Shown: positions 42,571-52,455, numbered from the stretch's first letter. The stretch: 64,000 bases of DNA from Nocardia rhizosphaerihabitans (GCF_014646295.1 NZ_BMNE01000002.1:250595-314594), one strand, 5' to 3'. Notes: generated by a model not told the origin, from the letters alone. Numbers and translations are program-made.

Positions 42571-42893
42571 ATGACTTCCTGGATGCCTCGTTCGGGGCGC
42601 TCGCGGACCCCACCCGGCGGGGGATACTCGAGCACCTCGGTCGTGGGCCCGCGAGTATCAGCGAGTTGGCCGAGCGGTTCGAGATGACCCTGACCGGCAT
42701 CAAGAAGCACATCGGGTTGCTCGAGGACGCGGGCATGGTGGTCACCGAGAAGCGTGGGCGGGTCCGGTACTGCCGGATCGGCGAGCACGTCTTCGATCGG
42801 GAGGTGGCCTGGATGCAGGGCTATCGGCAGATGCTCGAAGCCCGGATGGACCGTCTCGGTGAATTCCTGCAACGATCGGAGACAGAGCAATGA
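42561..42893 (+). CDS. ArsR-type winged-helix regulator
   Basis: A 110-residue metal- or effector-independent ArsR-like repressor. The winged helix is read as FGALADPTRRGILEHLGRGPASISELAERFEMTLTGIKKHIGLLEDAG, with no CVC metal motif. It belongs to the group that pairs with SRPBCC/AHSA1 genes. Its stop overlaps the start of the next gene by four bases (ATGA at 42890-42893), so both are translated from one message. The message probably begins at the start codon, under an inverted repeat. Confidence 0.92.
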   Translation: MVQYDFLDASFGALADPTRRGILEHLGRGPASISELAERFEMTLTGIKKHIGLLEDAGMVVTEKRGRVRYCRIGEHVFDREVAWMQGYRQMLEARMDRLGEFLQRSETEQ

Positions 42894-43369
42894 GCACAAC
42901 CACCAACGACGCGGTCATCACCTCGACCTCGGACCGCGAAGTCCACATCGAACGCGATTTCGACGCACCGCTGGACCGGGTGTGGAACGCCTACAGCCGG
43001 ATCGAGCAGCTCTCGCGCTGGTGGGGCCGCGGCCACGTGGTCGACGTCGAGCGCTGGGAATTCCGCAAGGGCGGGCACTGGCGCTTCGTCGAGCACGAAG
43101 GCGACGAGTCCTACGGTTTCGAGGGCCGCTTCCGGGAGATCACCCCGAAGGAGAAGATCGTGCAGTCCTTCGAATGGGACGGCATGCCCGCGCACATCTC
43201 GATCGACTCGACGACCTTCGTCGACCTCGGCAACGGCCGCACCCGTGTGGTCACCGACAGCATCTTCCACACCGCCGAGGAATGCGCGGGCATGCTCGCC
43301 TCCGGTATGGAAGGCGGCCTCAACGACAGCTACCGCGCCCTCGACGCATTGCTCGCCGAAGGCCGCTGA
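42890..43369 (+). CDS. SRPBCC/AHSA1 family protein
   Basis: A 159-residue START-like protein with a hydrophobic ligand pocket. The family pattern is clear: HIERDFDAPLDRVWNAYSRIEQLSRWWG, then WEFRKGGHWRFVEH, GFEGRFREITPKEKIVQSFEW and the final helix GMLASGMEGGLNDSYRALDALLAE. Translation is coupled to the upstream ArsR gene through an ATGA overlap. Such ArsR-AHSA1 pairs are common in actinobacteria; ligand and purpose are unknown. Confidence 0.92.
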   Translation: MSTTTNDAVITSTSDREVHIERDFDAPLDRVWNAYSRIEQLSRWWGRGHVVDVERWEFRKGGHWRFVEHEGDESYGFEGRFREITPKEKIVQSFEWDGMPAHISIDSTTFVDLGNGRTRVVTDSIFHTAEECAGMLASGMEGGLNDSYRALDALLAEGR

Positions 43370-43409
43370 GTACCGATCGATCCGGCGCCGCGGGGAAGGC
43401 GGTGCCGGA

Positions 43410-44399
43410 TCAGCGGTGGGTGCAGCCGGTGGCTCGCTTGCGTGGCTTCAGCCGCAGCGGTGGCAGCGGCGGCGCGGGAATCCGCTCGGCGGGCCCGTGC
43501 CCGAGGATCTCGCCGAAACGGCTGGTGTCGTGGGCTTCCCAGGCCTCGCGGGCCGCGACGATCTCGTCGTGGCTGCGGCCGACGAAGTTCCACCACATCA
43601 CCAGTTCCTCGGCGAACGGCTCGCCGCCGATCAGCGCGAAGTGCGCACCGGCGGTGGCCGAGAGCCGAAGTTCGGCGCGATCGGTGCCCAGGTACAGCAG
43701 CGGGCCAGGGGTGAGTTCGGTGCCGTCGACCTCGACGCTGCCCTCGATCACCAGCACCGCGTGCTCGAAGGCGCGTTCCAGCGGCAGCCGCACCTCGGCA
43801 CCGGGATCGAGCACGATGTCGGCCCCCACGATCGGGGTGTAGGCCTTCGCCGGTGAGGTGACCCCGCCCAGCGAGCCGATCAGGACGGTGGCGCGCAGCC
43901 CAGGCTCCTCGTACACGGGCAGCTCGCGATGCTGCTCGAAATGCGGTTCGACGCCGGTCGCGGTGCCGGGCAGGGCGATCCACAGCTGCAGGCCGTTGCC
44001 CGCGTGCGCGCCGGGAACGCCGAACTCCGAATGCGCGATGCCGCGGCCGGAGGTCATCAGGTTCAGCTGACCCGGTTCGATCTCGACATCGGAGCCCACC
44101 GAATCGCGATGCCGGATCCGGCCGTCGAACGGCCAGGTCACCGTCTGCAAGCCGATGTGCGGGTGGGGCAGGATGTCGGGGGAGGCCCCGGTCTGCCGGA
44201 CGGTCGGCGAGCCGAACCGGTCGAGAAAGCACCACGCGCCGACGGTCGGCAGATCACGTTGCGGCAGTGTGCGTTCCACGTACACGCCGCGGACGCCGCC
44301 GAGCGGTACCTCCCTGGCGGGGTACAGCTCGGCGATCGGTCCCGGACTCGGCGACGGCTCACACAGCGCCTCGGCGGGATCGGCCTCCAGGTCGCTCAC
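43410..44399 (-). CDS. pirin family protein
   Basis: A 329-residue bicupin. The N-terminal metal site is given by HPHIGLQTVTW and the His/Glu in GRGIAHSEFG; the second cupin (AFEHAVLVIEGSVEVDGTEL) precedes the FVGRSHDEIVAAREAWE motif typical of pirins. Some pirins oxidise quercetin or bind regulators. GTG at 44399 overlaps the stop of the upstream fusion gene by four bases (GTGA), so translation is coupled. The C-terminus carries an Arg/Lys-rich tail. Confidence 0.92.
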   Translation of the reverse strand: MSDLEADPAEALCEPSPSPGPIAELYPAREVPLGGVRGVYVERTLPQRDLPTVGAWCFLDRFGSPTVRQTGASPDILPHPHIGLQTVTWPFDGRIRHRDSVGSDVEIEPGQLNLMTSGRGIAHSEFGVPGAHAGNGLQLWIALPGTATGVEPHFEQHRELPVYEEPGLRATVLIGSLGGVTSPAKAYTPIVGADIVLDPGAEVRLPLERAFEHAVLVIEGSVEVDGTELTPGPLLYLGTDRAELRLSATAGAHFALIGGEPFAEELVMWWNFVGRSHDEIVAAREAWEAHDTSRFGEILGHGPAERIPAPPLPPLRLKPRKRATGCTHR

Positions 44400-45208
44400 T
44401 TCGCGATGCCCTTGCCCACCACGTGCGCGTCGTACTCGGGGTGCTTGTCCAGCCAGCCGCGGATGAACGGGCAGTGCGCGGTGATGGTGCGCCCGCGCGC
44501 GATGACGTCCTCGATGGCGTGCCGGGCGAGCACGCTGCCGAGGCCCTTGCCCGCGAAAGCGCCGTCGATCTCGGTATGGACGAAATCGGTGTCGTTGTCG
44601 CGCTCGACGTACTCGGCGAAGCCGGCCAGTTCGCCGTCGTAGAACACGTCGTAGCGGTTCTTGTCCGCGTTGCGCGCGACCCGGGGCTGCGGCTCGGTCG
44701 AGGCGGGCTGGGCGGGGGTGGTCTCGGACATCTTCTTGCGCTCCTTCCGCACCGGAACAGGGTGCGCGCTCAGGATCGATACGCGATTGAACGCACCGAT
44801 CGCGACGGCGATCCAGACGATCACCGAGATCTGTTCATCGGACCAATGCTCGCGCGCGATCTCGTATTCCCGATCGGTGCGCTCCTCGTCGGGCAGGGTG
44901 GTGACCGCCTCGGCCAGCCCGAGCGCGGCCCGGTCGGCCGCGGAATAGGTGCCGCCGCGCCGCCACGCGGGCAGCACCGCGATCTCCTGCGCGGACAACC
45001 CGGCGCCGAGGCCCGCGTGTTCGTGGACGTCGAGGCAGTACGGGCAGCCGTTGATCTGGGAGACCCGCAGATTGATCAACTCGATCAGCCTGCGTTCGAT
45101 GCCCGCGGCCGCGGCGGCGGCGCGGACCTCGGCGGCGGTCGCGCTGAGCGCTTTGAAGATCGCCGGGTGCTGCTTGTCGATCCACACGCGTTGGGGGACT
45201 TCGGTCAC
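44396..45208 (-). CDS. carboxymuconolactone decarboxylase-like/GNAT acetyltransferase fusion
   Basis: A 270-residue continuous frame joining two normally separate proteins. Residues about 1-155 are an AhpD/CMD domain with the redox pair in NGCPYCLDVHEHAG and the helix EQISVIVWIAVAIGAFNRVSI. Residues about 160-270 are a small YjdJ-type GNAT domain (EPQPRVARNADKNRYDVFYDGELAGFAEYV, GKGLGSVLARHAIEDV, CPFIRGWLDKHPEYDAHV). At the junction lies an internal ATG (44731) preceded by GGAAGGAG, a good site for separate translation of the GNAT half. Start is GTG 45208; TAGCAT at 45221-45216 suggests a leaderless start. The 3' end is coupled to pirin. Confidence 0.82.
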   Translation of the reverse strand: MTEVPQRVWIDKQHPAIFKALSATAAEVRAAAAAAGIERRLIELINLRVSQINGCPYCLDVHEHAGLGAGLSAQEIAVLPAWRRGGTYSAADRAALGLAEAVTTLPDEERTDREYEIAREHWSDEQISVIVWIAVAIGAFNRVSILSAHPVPVRKERKKMSETTPAQPASTEPQPRVARNADKNRYDVFYDGELAGFAEYVERDNDTDFVHTEIDGAFAGKGLGSVLARHAIEDVIARGRTITAHCPFIRGWLDKHPEYDAHVVGKGIAK

Positions 45209-45263
45209 CCTCGCGATGCTAGTCCCGCGCGCCGCGGCCCCGAGGACCGCGGCGCGCCGACGG

Positions 45264-46276
<1,013 letters not shown>

Positions 46277-46280
<4 letters not shown>

Positions 46281-46741
46281 GTATCGGTTCCTTCACTCGT
46301 GTACGCGGTGAGCGTGGCCGGCCCGCCGACCTCGGATCGGCCTTCGTAGATGGCGATCTTGTAGTCGAGGACGGCCACGGTCTGCTGTAGTTCCGCGATC
46401 TTGTCGAGCACGTCGGACCTGGTCTGCCGGAACATCGCGAGCCGTTCGGGGTAGGTCTGCTCGCCTGCCCGCACCAGTTCCGCGTAGCGGATCATGTCGG
46501 CGACCGGCATGCCGGTCAGCCGCAACCGGCCGATCAGCGTCAGCCACTCCAAGTCGCGATCGCTGAAGCGGCGGTTGCCGGTGTGGTCGCGGCCGATGTA
46601 GCCCATCAGCCCGATCCGCTCGTACCAGCGCAGGGTGTCGCGACTGAGACCCGATCGCCCGGCGGCCTCGCCGATCGAGTATTTCGGGCGCTCCCGATCG
46701 TCGTCCCCGCTGTTGCTGCGCAGGGCCGCGTCCTTGTCCAT
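46277..46741 (-). CDS. MerR family transcriptional regulator
   Basis: A 154-residue activator with the MerR winged-helix domain at about 20-60 (YSIGEAAGRSGLSRDTLRWYERIGLMG) and a C-terminal coiled-coil dimerisation helix (SDVLDKIAELQQTVAVLDYKIAIYE). No metal-binding cysteines, so an organic ligand is likely. ATG at 46741 with GGGAAGGGAC upstream. It overlaps and precedes the aldo/keto reductase. The operator lies just upstream and has the unusual MerR promoter geometry. Confidence 0.93.
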
Positions 46742-46772
46742 CGTGCTCGTCCCTTCCCGTGGAACCCCACCG

Positions 46773-46803
46773 ACGCTATCCACCTGGAGTGCACTCCAAG
46801 CAA
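46773..46803 (-). promoter_or_regulatory. MerR-type promoter with 19-bp spacer and palindrome
   Basis: On the reverse strand, TTGCTT (46803-46798) and TAGCGT (46778-46773) are separated by 19 bases. The spacer holds most of the perfect 14-base palindrome TGGAGTGCACTCCA (46785-46798). A lengthened spacer with a central dyad is the hallmark of MerR-activated promoters. Confidence 0.75.
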
Positions 46804-46829
46804 GACTTATTCTCACGGGCCGAGCGAAC

Positions 46830-47198
46830 TCAGTTGTACTTCGGCAGCTCCTGGACGGCCCACCGGTTGCCGTCGGGGTCGGCGAAGAAGGTGAACAGTC
46901 CCCAGCCCAGGTCCTGCACCGGGCTGGCCTCGACACCCGCGGCGACGAGCTGGTCGTAGGCCTGCTGCGCGCTGGGCACGACCATCTGCATGCCTTCGAC
47001 GCTGCCGGGGGCGGCGCTGGTCAAGCCGCGGCCGATGCAGATCGAGCAGCCGGAACCGGGCGGGGTGAGCTGGACGAAGCGGATGTCCGGGCTCGGCGTG
47101 TGGTCGTGATCGGCGTTGAAGCCGATACTGGTGTAGAAGTCCTTGGCCCGATCGACATCGGTGACCGGGATGGCAACGAGTTCGATTTTCCAATCCAT
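46830..47198 (-). CDS. VOC (glyoxalase-like) family protein
   Basis: A 122-residue protein of the vicinal oxygen chelate superfamily. The strand pattern MDWKIELVAIPVTDVDRAKDFYTS, QLTPPGSGCSICIG and FTFFADPDGNRWAVQEL is typical. Start at ATG 47198 gives the normal family length; an upstream ATG at 47210 is possible. It lies in a 5' to 3' reverse orientation between MerR and a divergent membrane gene. No substrate can be assigned. Confidence 0.85.
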   Translation of the reverse strand: MDWKIELVAIPVTDVDRAKDFYTSIGFNADHDHTPSPDIRFVQLTPPGSGCSICIGRGLTSAAPGSVEGMQMVVPSAQQAYDQLVAAGVEASPVQDLGWGLFTFFADPDGNRWAVQELPKYN

Positions 47199-47246
47199 GC
47201 GGTTCAGCATGGCACCGAAGACCGACAGAAACGTAGTGTGGATCAC

Positions 47247-47450
47247 ATGGCTGGTAAGGACATCGACCGGATCAGGGCCCGCTCGGCCTGGGAGACGGTC
47301 AAAGAGAGCCCCGTGATCACCGCGATCGCGGTGGCCCCGGTGGTGTTGGTACTCGGCGTGGTGTGGGCGCTGACGAACGGCTTCGTCGCGCTGGTACTGC
47401 TCGCGCTCCTGGGGGTCGGCATTGTCGTCGGCGGCAAGCTACTCAAGTAG
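47247..47450 (+). CDS. small membrane protein
   Basis: A 67-residue protein with a charged N-terminus (MAGKDIDRIRARSAWETVKES) and two adjacent hydrophobic segments, ITAIAVAPVVLVLGVVWAL and FVALVLLALLGVGIVVGG, which probably make a membrane hairpin. TAGTGT at 47234-47239 is seven bases before the ATG and there is no ribosome binding site, so a leaderless message is likely. It converges on the phosphatase gene. Function unknown. Confidence 0.65.
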   Translation: MAGKDIDRIRARSAWETVKESPVITAIAVAPVVLVLGVVWALTNGFVALVLLALLGVGIVVGGKLLK

Positions 47451-47457
47451 CCCGCAC

Positions 47458-47949
47458 TCAGCGTGGGACGTGGAAATACGTGAGTTCGCCCGACCCCGGG
47501 TCCAGCTGTGCCCACGGGCGGTCGAATGCGAGGACGGCCAGCGCCGAGGTCGGGAACTTGCGGCTGAGCTCGGTCGCCTGATCGGACTCGCGGTTGGCCG
47601 CCAGTTCCCAAGCGGTCCACGGGATTCCGGGCACGTGCCCGACGACGAGCAGGGTCTCGATCGCGTCGTCGGTGAGCTGGATCAGCTCGATCAGGGTGTG
47701 CGGGCTGGCCTCGTAGATGTCGTCGGTGTACTCCACCGGCGCGGCGATGCCGGTGGCCGCGAGGGTCTGCCTGGTACGCGTCGCGGTCGAGCAGCGGACC
47801 GCATCGATGGGCGGCTGGGTGGCGCGCAGCCACTCGCCCGCCAGCGCCGCTTCCCGTTGTCCGCGCGGGGCAAGCGGGCGGGCGTGATCGCCCACGCCCT
47901 CGGGGTAGGCCGATTTTCCGTGCCGCATCAGGATGAGGGTCGCCGCCAT
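47458..47949 (-). CDS. SixA-like histidine phosphatase
   Basis: A 163-residue phosphoesterase of the histidine phosphatase superfamily. The catalytic motif is LILMRHGKSAYPEG with the phosphohistidine His at the start of the mature fold; the second His is in LLVVGHVPGIPW. SixA relatives dephosphorylate phospho-histidines in signalling proteins, but other small phosphates are possible. ATG at 47949 is chosen because similarity begins here; upstream codons lack similarity. TACGGT upstream suggests a leaderless start. Confidence 0.88.
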   Translation of the reverse strand: MAATLILMRHGKSAYPEGVGDHARPLAPRGQREAALAGEWLRATQPPIDAVRCSTATRTRQTLAATGIAAPVEYTDDIYEASPHTLIELIQLTDDAIETLLVVGHVPGIPWTAWELAANRESDQATELSRKFPTSALAVLAFDRPWAQLDPGSGELTYFHVPR

Positions 47950-48105
47950 GGAACCACCGTAATCCCGACCGCGGGTGAGGTCGCGGTCACACTCGAGGCA
48001 CACTGAAAGCTACGTCACCGTAGACGTGTTCGTGGCACACCCGCCGCGGGCCCGTCGCGGACGGCGTCTCGAGCCACCGACCACATATTTCGAGGATCTG
48101 CACCT

Positions 48106-49773
48106 ATGGCCTACGTCATCACGCAGCGTTGTTGCAACGACGCCAGCTGCGTTACCGAGTGCCCGGTCGACTGCATTCGCCCGACTCCGGATCAGCCGGA
48201 GTTCGCCACGGCGGAAATGCTGTACATCGACCCCGACACCTGCATCGACTGCGGCGCCTGTGTCGACGCGTGCCCGGTGGACGCCATCTTCTCCGAGGAC
48301 GATCTGCTCGCCTCGCTGGCCAGGTATCGCGAGATCAACGCCGCCTACTTCCAGCGTCACCCGCTGGAGTCGAACTTCGATCCGCTGGCGACGCCGACGC
48401 GTCCGCCCAAGGAGCTGGGGACCCTGCGCGTCGCGATCGTCGGCGCGGGCCCGGCGGCCTGTTACGCCGCCGACGAACTGCTGCGGCGCAGCGACGTGGA
48501 GGTCGAGATGTTCGACCGCCTGCCGACCCCGTGGGGCCTGGTGCGCGCCGGCGTCGCGCCCGACCACGCGGGTACCAAGGGCGTGGCGAACATGTTCGAA
48601 TCGGCCTTCCGCCGCGACACGCTGCAGTACTACCTCAACGTCGAGGTGGGTGAGCACATCGATCACCAGGAGCTGCTCGACCACCACCACGCGGTGATCT
48701 ACGCCGTCGGCGCGTCCAGCGATCGCAAGCTCGGCGTGCCCGGCGAGGACCTGCCCGGCAGCCACTCGGCCACCGAGTTCGTCGCCTGGTACAACGGCCA
48801 CCCCGACTTCGCCGACCGCGAGTTCGACCTGTCCGGCGAGCGTGCGGTGATCGTCGGCAACGGCAACGTCGCTCTCGATGTCGCCCGCGTGCTCACCGTC
48901 GACCCGGACGAGCTCGCCAAGACCGACATCGCCGACCACGCGCTGGACGCGTTGCGCCGCAGCAATATCCGCGAGGTGGTGATCCTCGGCAGGCGCGGCC
49001 CGCTGCAGGCGGCCTACAGCACGCCGGAGTTCCTGGCGCTGGCGCACCTCAAGGGCGTCGACGTCGTGGTCGACCCGGCCGACCTGGAGCTGGACCCGCA
49101 CAGCCGCGCCCTCCTCGACGACCCGAACATCGAGCCGTCGCTGCGACTGAAGTACCAGCTCGCCGAGGAGTACTCGACCGTGCAGCACGACCCGTCGCAC
49201 AAGCGGATCGCCTTCCGCTACCTGGCGACCCCGACCGCGGTGCACGGCGACGACCAGGTCACCTCGATCGAATTCGCGCACAACGAATTGACCGAGGAGA
49301 ACGGGCAATTGGTGGCCACCGCCACCGACCACACCGAGTCGCTCGGCACCGGGCTGGTGCTGCGCTCGATCGGTTACCGCGGTGTGCCCGTCGCGGGCCT
49401 GCCGTTCGACGAGCGGCGCGGCATCGTGCCCAGCGAGCACGGCCGGGTCATCGACGCGACCGAGCCGGTGCCTGGCGTGTACGTGTCCGGCTGGATCAAG
49501 CGCGGGCCGCGCGGCGTGATCGGGTCCAACCGGGTCGACGCCGAGGAGACCGTGGAGGCCGTGATCGCGGACTTCATCGCGGGCAAGCTCACCGCGCCGA
49601 CCGGTGACAGGGCCGCGCTGCAGGCGCTGCTCGCCGAGCGGCAGCCGGAGCTGGTCGACCGCAAGGGCTGGAAGACCATCGACCAGGCCGAGAAGTCCGC
49701 GGGCAAGGCGGCGGGCAGGCCGCGCGTCAAGTTCACCACCCGCGCCGACCTGCTCAAGGCCGCGAAGGGCTAG
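48106..49773 (+). CDS. fprB: ferredoxin-fused NADPH-ferredoxin reductase (FprB-like)
   Basis: A 555-residue enzyme that passes electrons from NADPH to iron-sulfur proteins and P450 systems. The N-terminal 7Fe/8Fe ferredoxin has RCCNDASCVTECPVDCI and CIDCGACVDACPVDAI. It is followed by a glutathione-reductase-type domain with VAIVGAGPAACYAADEL at about 106 and the NADPH site AVIVGNGNVALDVARVL near 246; GWIKRGPRGVIGSN marks the adrenodoxin-reductase family. Homologous to M. tuberculosis Rv0886. ATG at 48106. No P450 gene is adjacent. Confidence 0.93.
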   Translation: MAYVITQRCCNDASCVTECPVDCIRPTPDQPEFATAEMLYIDPDTCIDCGACVDACPVDAIFSEDDLLASLARYREINAAYFQRHPLESNFDPLATPTRPPKELGTLRVAIVGAGPAACYAADELLRRSDVEVEMFDRLPTPWGLVRAGVAPDHAGTKGVANMFESAFRRDTLQYYLNVEVGEHIDHQELLDHHHAVIYAVGASSDRKLGVPGEDLPGSHSATEFVAWYNGHPDFADREFDLSGERAVIVGNGNVALDVARVLTVDPDELAKTDIADHALDALRRSNIREVVILGRRGPLQAAYSTPEFLALAHLKGVDVVVDPADLELDPHSRALLDDPNIEPSLRLKYQLAEEYSTVQHDPSHKRIAFRYLATPTAVHGDDQVTSIEFAHNELTEENGQLVATATDHTESLGTGLVLRSIGYRGVPVAGLPFDERRGIVPSEHGRVIDATEPVPGVYVSGWIKRGPRGVIGSNRVDAEETVEAVIADFIAGKLTAPTGDRAALQALLAERQPELVDRKGWKTIDQAEKSAGKAAGRPRVKFTTRADLLKAAKG

Positions 49774-49804
49774 CCGACGGCCCCGGTCCGGGAACGGGCC
49801 GGGG

Positions 49805-50578
49805 CTATTCCGGCAGCGGCATGATCCGCACGACGGTCGTGGTCGTGCCGCCGACAACGAACCACAGCCGCAGCACCTGCTGACCGGTCCGGTCGCCCGG
49901 TTCGTACCGGCCGCGCACGGTGATGTGCTCGCGGGCCAGCACCGGCGCCACGTACTCGATCACCGCGCGATGCGGTCCGGCGACCAGCTTCGGGTAGTCG
50001 ACCAGGAACTGCTCGACGGCCTGCCAGTAGCAGGTGTGGTTGACGTGGTTGTACTGGTCGATATCGGTCGCGCGCACCGGGAAGGGCAGATCGGTGTCGG
50101 ACTCGCGTGGCGCCGGATCGGTGAGGTAGGGCCGCCAGCGCAGCCGGTGCTCGTCGGTGGATCGGGCCAGGTAGGCAAGGCCGTCGTCGCTGATCCGGGC
50201 GGGCAGGTTGCTCGATTCGCTGAGATTGATCCAGAAGCCCTCGGTCTCGATCAGGCCGCCGCCGTCGCTGGTGATCCTCGTGCGCATGTTCGTCCAGCGG
50301 GTCGACATGCTCGAGCACCAGCGGGTCAGGTGCACCTGGTCGGGCCAGGTGACCGGCCGGATGACGTCGATGACGGTGCGGCGCACGATCCAGGTGGGGT
50401 CGGTGCGATGCAATGCCGTCTGCTGGAGTTCGTCCCAGGAGATGTCTTGCAGATACCGCGCCACCGCGTCGAGGCGCAGCCGCTGATAGGGATCCACGTC
50501 GCCAGCCCGGACGGGCCACGCCGCGGCGAAACCCATGCCCTCCTGGGGAAGCGGGGCCAGTGGCTGATCGAGTGACAC
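49805..50578 (-). CDS. acyl-ACP thioesterase
   Basis: A 257-residue double hot-dog protein of the acyl-ACP thioesterase family, which releases fatty acids from acyl carrier protein. The first hot dog has VRAGDVDPYQRLRLDAVARYLQDISWD. The second has the catalytic DIDQYNHVNHTCYWQAVEQFL, containing the Asn-His pair used by plant FatA/FatB. GTG at 50578 has GGAG about eight bases upstream; longer frames lack support. It is convergent with fprB and divergent from the kinase gene at 50768. Confidence 0.85.
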   Translation of the reverse strand: MSLDQPLAPLPQEGMGFAAAWPVRAGDVDPYQRLRLDAVARYLQDISWDELQQTALHRTDPTWIVRRTVIDVIRPVTWPDQVHLTRWCSSMSTRWTNMRTRITSDGGGLIETEGFWINLSESSNLPARISDDGLAYLARSTDEHRLRWRPYLTDPAPRESDTDLPFPVRATDIDQYNHVNHTCYWQAVEQFLVDYPKLVAGPHRAVIEYVAPVLAREHITVRGRYEPGDRTGQQVLRLWFVVGGTTTTVVRIMPLPE

Positions 50579-50767
50579 GTGTGCTCCTTGCACGGCGCAC
50601 CGAGGCGTGCCGCGACTTCTTGCGTAGTTCTGCACACGACTTTACGGGTCGCAGATCACACACTCACGCGGAGCCGGGACTATCGGTACCAGGTGGGGGT
50701 CACAGCGCGGGCGCCGACCCCATTGTCGTACATGACAGGAGCAACCCGCGCCCGGTAGCCTGCTGGA

Positions 50768-52429
50768 ATGGCCGGCGGGGCAATGGCGGGCTCGAGGTTC
50801 GGGCGCTATGAAATGCGCAGGCTCCTCGGAGTCGGCGGTATGGGGGAGGTCTACGAGGCCTACGACACCTCCAAGAATCGCACTGTCGCCGTCAAGGTGC
50901 TCAACCGCGAATTGGCCAGGGATCCCGTCTACGTGCAGCGCTTCCGGCGGGAATCGCATGCGATGGCGAGTGTGCAGGAACCGCACGTCATCCCGGTGCA
51001 CGACTGGGGCGAGGTCGACGGGGTCCTCTACATCGACATGCGCCTGGTCAAGGGCAGCGATCTCAAGGACCGCCTGCAGCAGCACGGCAGGCTGACGCCG
51101 GGTGAGGCGGTGCAGGTCGTCGAGCAGATCGCCGCCGCGCTCGACGCCGCGCACGAGATCGGCCTCGTCCACCGCGACGTGAAGCCGGCCAACATCCTGC
51201 TCACCAGCAACATGTTCGCCTACCTGGTGGATTTCGGTATCGCGCACGCCGACTCCGACCCGCAGCTCACCAGCACCGGCAGCGCCGTCGGCTCGATGGC
51301 GTACATGGCGCCGGAGCGGTTCGAGGACCAGCCGATGACCGCAGCGGTGGACACCTACGCCCTCACCTGCGTGCTCTACGAAAGCCTGGTCGGCCGGGTT
51401 CCGTACCCGGTCAACAGCCTCGCGGGCGCGATCGGCTCGCATCAGATGGCACCGCCGCCCCGGCCGAGCGCCGTCGATCCCGGACTGGCCTTCTTCGACG
51501 CCGTGATCGATCGCGGCATGGCCAAGCGGCCGCAGCAGCGCTACGCCACCCCCGGCGACCTGGCCCGCGCCGCCCGCGCGGCTCTCGTGCAGGCCGAGCG
51601 ATCGGCGCCGAGCACGGCGCCCGGACCGCAGGTGGCGGCGGCGACCGTGGTTCCCGCGCCGCGGTCGTGGGACACCGGTGAGCCGCCCCCGCCCACGGTG
51701 TCGGGGCCGCAGGTGGTGGTCACGCCTGCCGCCGCTGGGCAGCAGCAGTGGACGCCGCCGCCGGGCTACCGGACGGCGGGCCCGCAGCCCACCCGCGTCG
51801 GTGGCAACACCCACCCCTCCGCGCCGCTACCGCTGCCACCGCAACGCAATTCGTCGACGCCGATCCTGGCCGGTGCGCTGGGCGCGCTGATCGTGGTCGC
51901 CGCGGTCGGCGTCGCCGTGTGGGTGATGCTGAGCGTCGGCGACGACAAGAAGAAGACCGTGGCCGATCCGCCGAACACGACCACCGGCGCCGTCGTTCCG
52001 CCGCCGCCGCAGATCGAGACGGTCAGTCAGACCGTGCCGACCACCCGGGTCGCCACCTCACCGCCCTCGCCGACCAGGACGACCGTGCCGCCGCTGCAGT
52101 CCAGCGTCTCCGGCGCCGACGGCCAGGGATTCCTCGACGGCAACCCGCGCTGCAACGACAACGACGCCGCGATGACCATCGCCCGCACCACCGGCTCGCG
52201 CGTGATCATCTGCCACACCGGCGACAACCGCTACTACTACAAGGGCGCACGGGCCAGCGACGGTCTCGGCCTCGAACTCGACGACCCGGTGCCCACCGGC
52301 GGCGGCGGTTTCACCGCGACCAACCCGACCGACGGCACGCAATATCAGCTCTCTCCCGCAGGTCTGACGATCACCAAGGGCGGGTCGGTGCTGGCGAGCG
52401 AGCAGGTCACGGAATTCGCCCATCGCTGA
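50768..52429 (+). CDS. receptor-type serine/threonine protein kinase
   Basis: A 553-residue Hanks-type kinase. The catalytic domain (about 14-270) has GVGGMGEVYEA, the ATP Lys in VAVKVL, HRDVKPANILL and DFGIAHAD, so it is expected to be active. A Pro-rich linker leads to one transmembrane helix (about 364-388, ILAGALGALIVVAAVGVAVW). The extracellular part starts with a Thr/Pro stalk and ends with a compact domain at about 455-553 containing two Cys (RCNDNDAAMT; VIICHTG). No PASTA or beta-propeller repeats are seen, so the sensor type is not recognised. No phosphatase or substrate gene is adjacent. Confidence 0.9.
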   Translation: MAGGAMAGSRFGRYEMRRLLGVGGMGEVYEAYDTSKNRTVAVKVLNRELARDPVYVQRFRRESHAMASVQEPHVIPVHDWGEVDGVLYIDMRLVKGSDLKDRLQQHGRLTPGEAVQVVEQIAAALDAAHEIGLVHRDVKPANILLTSNMFAYLVDFGIAHADSDPQLTSTGSAVGSMAYMAPERFEDQPMTAAVDTYALTCVLYESLVGRVPYPVNSLAGAIGSHQMAPPPRPSAVDPGLAFFDAVIDRGMAKRPQQRYATPGDLARAARAALVQAERSAPSTAPGPQVAAATVVPAPRSWDTGEPPPPTVSGPQVVVTPAAAGQQQWTPPPGYRTAGPQPTRVGGNTHPSAPLPLPPQRNSSTPILAGALGALIVVAAVGVAVWVMLSVGDDKKKTVADPPNTTTGAVVPPPPQIETVSQTVPTTRVATSPPSPTRTTVPPLQSSVSGADGQGFLDGNPRCNDNDAAMTIARTTGSRVIICHTGDNRYYYKGARASDGLGLELDDPVPTGGGGFTATNPTDGTQYQLSPAGLTITKGGSVLASEQVTEFAHR

Positions 52430-52455
52430 CCGGTTCGCCGGGATATTGTTCGATC

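Noticed and set aside
42120..42899. A 259-codon leftward gene over the ArsR region
   Set aside because: Its first half is antisense to the clear ArsR gene; only the segment with the FAD motif has similarity, so it is a remnant.
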